Shown: in pieces, positions 61,356 through 64,000 of the stretch
How positions within the stretch are numbered: position 1 is the stretch's first letter
Layout of the letters: each line of letters opens with the position of its first letter
Origin: Bog-473 sp963726005
GTDB lineage: Bacteria > Actinomycetota > Acidimicrobiia > Acidimicrobiales > RAAP-2
Length of the DNA stretch: 64,000 nt
Reading direction: 5' to 3'
Assembly (NCBI GenBank): GCA_963726005.1
Contig: CAVSAT010000012.1
Coordinates: 124,001 to 188,000 of the forward strand
Made by a program: the position numbers and the translations under genes
The notes under the pieces: generated by a model
What the model was told of the DNA's origin: nothing
Seen by the model: only the letters and a program-made list of their open reading frames with translations
The model's database searches: none

Positions 61356-62691
61356 TCAGAGCAGGGGGAGGTACCGGTCGAGCTCGTACTGGGTGACCTG
61401 GGCCTGATAGGTGTCCCATTCTTCTCGCTTGTTGCGGATGAACCACTCGAAGACGTGGTCGCCTCAGCGCGTCGGCCAACAACTCAGAGCCTTCCATCTC
61501 GTTGACGGCGTCGTGCAGGCTGGAGGGCAGCGACTCGATTCCCTTCTTGGCCAGCTCCTTCGGTGTCAGGGTGAACAGGTTCTCGTCGGCCTCGGGCGGC
61601 AACGGGTAGTCCTCCGCGATGCCGCGCAGCCCGGCGGCGAGGATCACCGAGAAGGTGAGGTACGGGTTGCACGCACTGTCGGGCGCCCGGTACTCCAGGC
61701 GGGTGGATTCGGCCTTGCCCATCTTGACGACGGGCACCCGCACGAGTGCCGACCGGTTGTTGCGCGCCCAGCTGACGTGGACCGGCGCCTCGTACCCGCC
61801 GATGAGCCGCTTGTAGGAGTTGACCCACTGGTTGGTCACGGCGGTGATCTCGTGGGCGTGGTGCAGCAATCCGGCAATGAACCGCCGCGCCACCTCGGAG
61901 AGCCCGTAGCGGTCACCCTCGTCGACGAAGGCGTTGCGCTCGCCTTCCCACAGCGAGATGTGGGTGTGCATGCCGGAGCCCTGCACACCCGCGAGCGGTT
62001 TGGGCATGAAGGAGGCGAAGACCCCCTCCTGGCGCGCCATCTCCTTGATCACCATGCGGGTGGTCATCACGGTGTCCGCCATGGTGAGGGCGTCGGTGTA
62101 GCGCAGGTCGATCTCGTGCTGGCTGCGCGCGTCCTCGTGCTGGGTGTGCTCGACGGGGATGCCCATCTCCTCGAGCATGAGCACGGAGCGCCGCCGCAGA
62201 TCGCTCGTGAGGTCGGCCACTGTCAGGTCGAAGTACGAACCCGAGTCGAGGGTCACCGGCCCGCGCATCGGGTCGGCGTCGGCGAAGTAGAAGTACTCGA
62301 CCTCCGGCGAGGCGAAAAACGTGTAGCCGGCCGCACGGGCGCGCTCGAGCATGCGGCGCAGGGCGTGCCTGGGGTCCCCCTCGAAGGGGGTGCCGTCAAG
62401 GTTGGCGATGTCGCAGAACACGCGCGCCACCTGTGCATCGTCGTGGTGAAACGGCAGCAGCTGGAACGTCTTGGGGTCGGGTCGGGCCAGGACGTCGGCC
62501 TCCTGGACGCGGCTGAACCCGTCGATGGCCGAGCCGTCGAAGGTCATCCCCTCGTCGAGCGCATTCTCGAGCTCGGCGGAGGTGATGTTGAACCCCTTCG
62601 GGGTCCCGAGCACGTCGGTGAACCACAACTGGACGAAGCGGATGCCCCGCTCCTCCACGGTCCGGAGTACGTAGTCCCGCTGGCTTTGCAC
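61356..62691 (-). CDS. glnA: Glutamine synthetase, apparent frameshift near 61466
   Basis: This type I glutamine synthetase makes glutamine from glutamate and ammonia. It has 'GMTFDGSAIDGFSRVQEADV', 'EVEYFYFADADPMRG' and 'NPYLTFSVILAAGLRGIA'. As written, the frame turns at about 61466 into 'RRPRLRVVHPQQ' and stops at 61342. A one-base shift gives 'ALGDHVFEWFIRNKREEWD' and 'YQAQVTQYELDRYLPLL', the normal family end, with a stop at 61356; I give that end. GTG 62691 begins the family part ('QSQRDYVLRTVEERGIR'). The GlnR-like gene follows at 13 bases. Length is about 445 residues. Confidence 0.92.
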
Positions 62692-62774
62692 CGCACAAGC
62701 TTCGCACGCGGGCGCACCGCGCTCGTCCAGGGACCAGGTCGGGCCCGCCTCTTCGGGACCGCCCGGACCACCAT

Positions 62775-62780
62775 TAATCT
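62775..62780 (+). promoter_or_regulatory. Putative -10 element TAATCT for nadE
   Basis: TAATCT ends six bases before ATG 62787; a GGAG lies in the gap but is too close to act as a ribosome site in a longer leader. Confidence 0.5.
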
Positions 62781-62786
62781 GGAGCG

Positions 62787-64000
62787 ATGCCGCACCTGCG
62801 CCTGGCCGCCGCACAGCTCAACACGGTGGTCGGGGACCTCACGGGCAACGTCGAGCGGGTGCTGGCCGCGCTGGCGGCCGCCGAAGCGGCGGAGGCGGAC
62901 ATCTGCATCGTGCCCGAACTCGCCATTCCCGGCTACCCGCCCGAGGACCTCCTCCTCAAGCCGGGGTTCGTGGCCGACAACGTGGCCGCGCTCGAGAAGG
63001 TCGCGGCGGCGACCCGGCAGTGTGCGGTGGTGGTCGGATACGTGGGCGCCGCCCGCGGCGGCGTCGGGCTCGCCAACGCGGCGGCGGTGTGCGCCGGCGG
63101 GCGGGTGGTGGGGGTGTACCGCAAGCACTACCTGCCCAACTACGGCGTCTTCGACGAGCAACGGTGGTTCCTGCCCAGTGACGAGCCACCCTCCCTCTTC
63201 GGTGTGGCCGGAGCCTGGGTGGGCGTTTCCATCTGTGAGGACGTCTGGTTCGACGACGGCCCGGTCGCGCAGGCCGGCCGGGCCGGGGCCGACGTGGTCG
63301 TGAACCTCAACGCATCGCCGTACAACCGTGGCCGGCGGGCCGAGCGCCTGGCGATGCTGTCGCGCCGCGTAGCAGAGGCCGGGTGCGCCATCGCGTATGT
63401 GAACCAGGTGGGAGGCCAGGACGAGCTCGTCTTCGACGGCGACTCCCTCGTGGTCGGCCCGGACGGCACGCTGGTCGCCTCGGGCGCGCAGTTCGCGGAA
63501 GACCTCGTGGTCGTCGACCTGCCGATCGGCCTCCACCAGCCGCACGCCGTCACCGAGTTGCTGCCGCGGATCTCGGTCACCCAGCCCTACCGGGCCGAGC
63601 GGCCCGCGCGGGAGCCGGTGCCTCCTCGCCCGCCCCTGGGCGACCACGCCGAGGTCTACTCGGCGCTCGTGCTCGGCACGCGCGACTACCTGCGCAAGAA
63701 CGGCTTCTCCGAAGCGGTCATCGGCCTATCCGGTGGCATCGACTCGTCGCTCGTGGCCACGGTCGCGGTGGACGCCTTGGGTGCGCAGCGCGTGCACGGG
63801 CTCGCCATGCCGTCGCGCTATTCGAGCGACGGCTCACGTCACGACGCCGGCGTGGTCGCCGAGCGACTGGGCATCGACCTCAAGGTGGTGCCGATAGAGG
63901 AGGCCCACGTCGCCTTCGCCTCCATGCTGGCCCCCGTACTCGGTCGCGAGCCCTTCGGCCTGACCGACGAGAACCTGCAGTCGCGCCTCCGCGGCGTGCT
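62787..64000 (+). CDS. nadE: Glutamine-dependent NAD+ synthetase, truncated by window end
   Basis: The visible 404 residues hold an N-terminal nitrilase-type glutaminase (about 1-260) and the start of the NAD synthetase domain. The glutaminase Glu-Lys-Cys triad is in 'CIVPELAIPGYPPEDL', 'VYRKHYLPNYGVFDE' and 'VSICEDVWFDD'. The synthetase ATP loop is 'VIGLSGGIDSSLVATVAVDA' at about 313. The enzyme makes NAD from nicotinic acid adenine dinucleotide, ATP and glutamine. The frame is open to the right edge. The gene is divergent from glnA, which supplies its glutamine. Confidence 0.96.
   Translation, partial: MPHLRLAAAQLNTVVGDLTGNVERVLAALAAAEAAEADICIVPELAIPGYPPEDLLLKPGFVADNVAALEKVAAATRQCAVVVGYVGAARGGVGLANAAAVCAGGRVVGVYRKHYLPNYGVFDEQRWFLPSDEPPSLFGVAGAWVGVSICEDVWFDDGPVAQAGRAGADVVVNLNASPYNRGRRAERLAMLSRRVAEAGCAIAYVNQVGGQDELVFDGDSLVVGPDGTLVASGAQFAEDLVVVDLPIGLHQPHAVTELLPRISVTQPYRAERPAREPVPPRPPLGDHAEVYSALVLGTRDYLRKNGFSEAVIGLSGGIDSSLVATVAVDALGAQRVHGLAMPSRYSSDGSRHDAGVVAERLGIDLKVVPIEEAHVAFASMLAPVLGREPFGLTDENLQSRLRGV

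Overview
The window is one stretch of a high-GC chromosome whose gene content points to an actinobacterium, most likely of the Acidimicrobiia or a relative. It carries a PASTA-type PknB kinase with FHA proteins and a PstP phosphatase, CrgA, a WhiB regulator, a GlnR-like regulator beside glutamine synthetase, a DevS-like histidine kinase end, a luciferase-like (probably F420-dependent) oxidoreductase, a WS/DGAT acyltransferase and many short-chain dehydrogenases and CaiB-type CoA transferases. No insertion sequence, prophage or CRISPR array is visible. The taxonomic placement is an inference.

Layout. 1-6918: end of a histidine kinase, WS/DGAT, an MFS transporter, an amidohydrolase, an MFS remnant and a BtuF-like binding protein. 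7004-12943: tRNA-Leu, fhaA, fhaB, pstP, pknB, pabA/trpG and crgA, the same neighbours as near the mycobacterial origin but without rodA, pbpA and pknA. 13017-18812: thiolase, hotdog protein, a broken comF, SDR plus pirin, aldo/keto reductase, ASCH-like protein. 18987-23309: a probable extracytoplasmic electron-transfer operon made of two small membrane-anchored low-complexity proteins, ApbE flavin transferase, a ferric-reductase-like membrane protein, a NuoF-like protein and a ferredoxin. 23540-31814: lipid or steroid-type catabolic genes (CoA transferase, SDRs, AhpD-like, epimerase, SnoaL-like, LLM oxidoreductase) with a GT-C membrane protein inserted. 32124-41110: secreted hydrolase, 2OG oxygenase, tRNA-Ile, SGNH protein, thioesterase, tRNA-Ala, second CoA transferase, mntP, isomerase-like protein, zinc-ribbon protein, SDR. 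41121-46844: LCP cell-wall ligase, ArsR regulator, a soluble MgtE-like sensor and an NRAMP-type transporter. 46918-53869: Nudix, diguanylate cyclase, tRNA-Pro, CorC-like protein, a receiver protein, paired ArsA-type ATPases and whiB. 53891-64000: DUF929-like protein, Nudix, metallo-beta-lactamase fold protein, Mrp, IscA, a reduced molybdenum-hydroxylase-like fusion, RidA, GlnR-like regulator, glnA and the start of nadE.

Two patterns run through the window. First, many start codons have a TANNNT hexamer only 6-10 bases upstream, which suggests that a large share of the genes are transcribed without a leader. Second, at least eight genes have a reading frame that continues intact in another frame after a one-base shift (comF, SDR, the 18987 protein, apbE, the ferric-reductase-like gene, mntP, the isomerase-like gene and glnA). 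Since glnA is among them and one break lies in a C run, uncorrected sequencing indels are the simplest explanation, although real decay of some of these genes cannot be excluded from the sequence alone.
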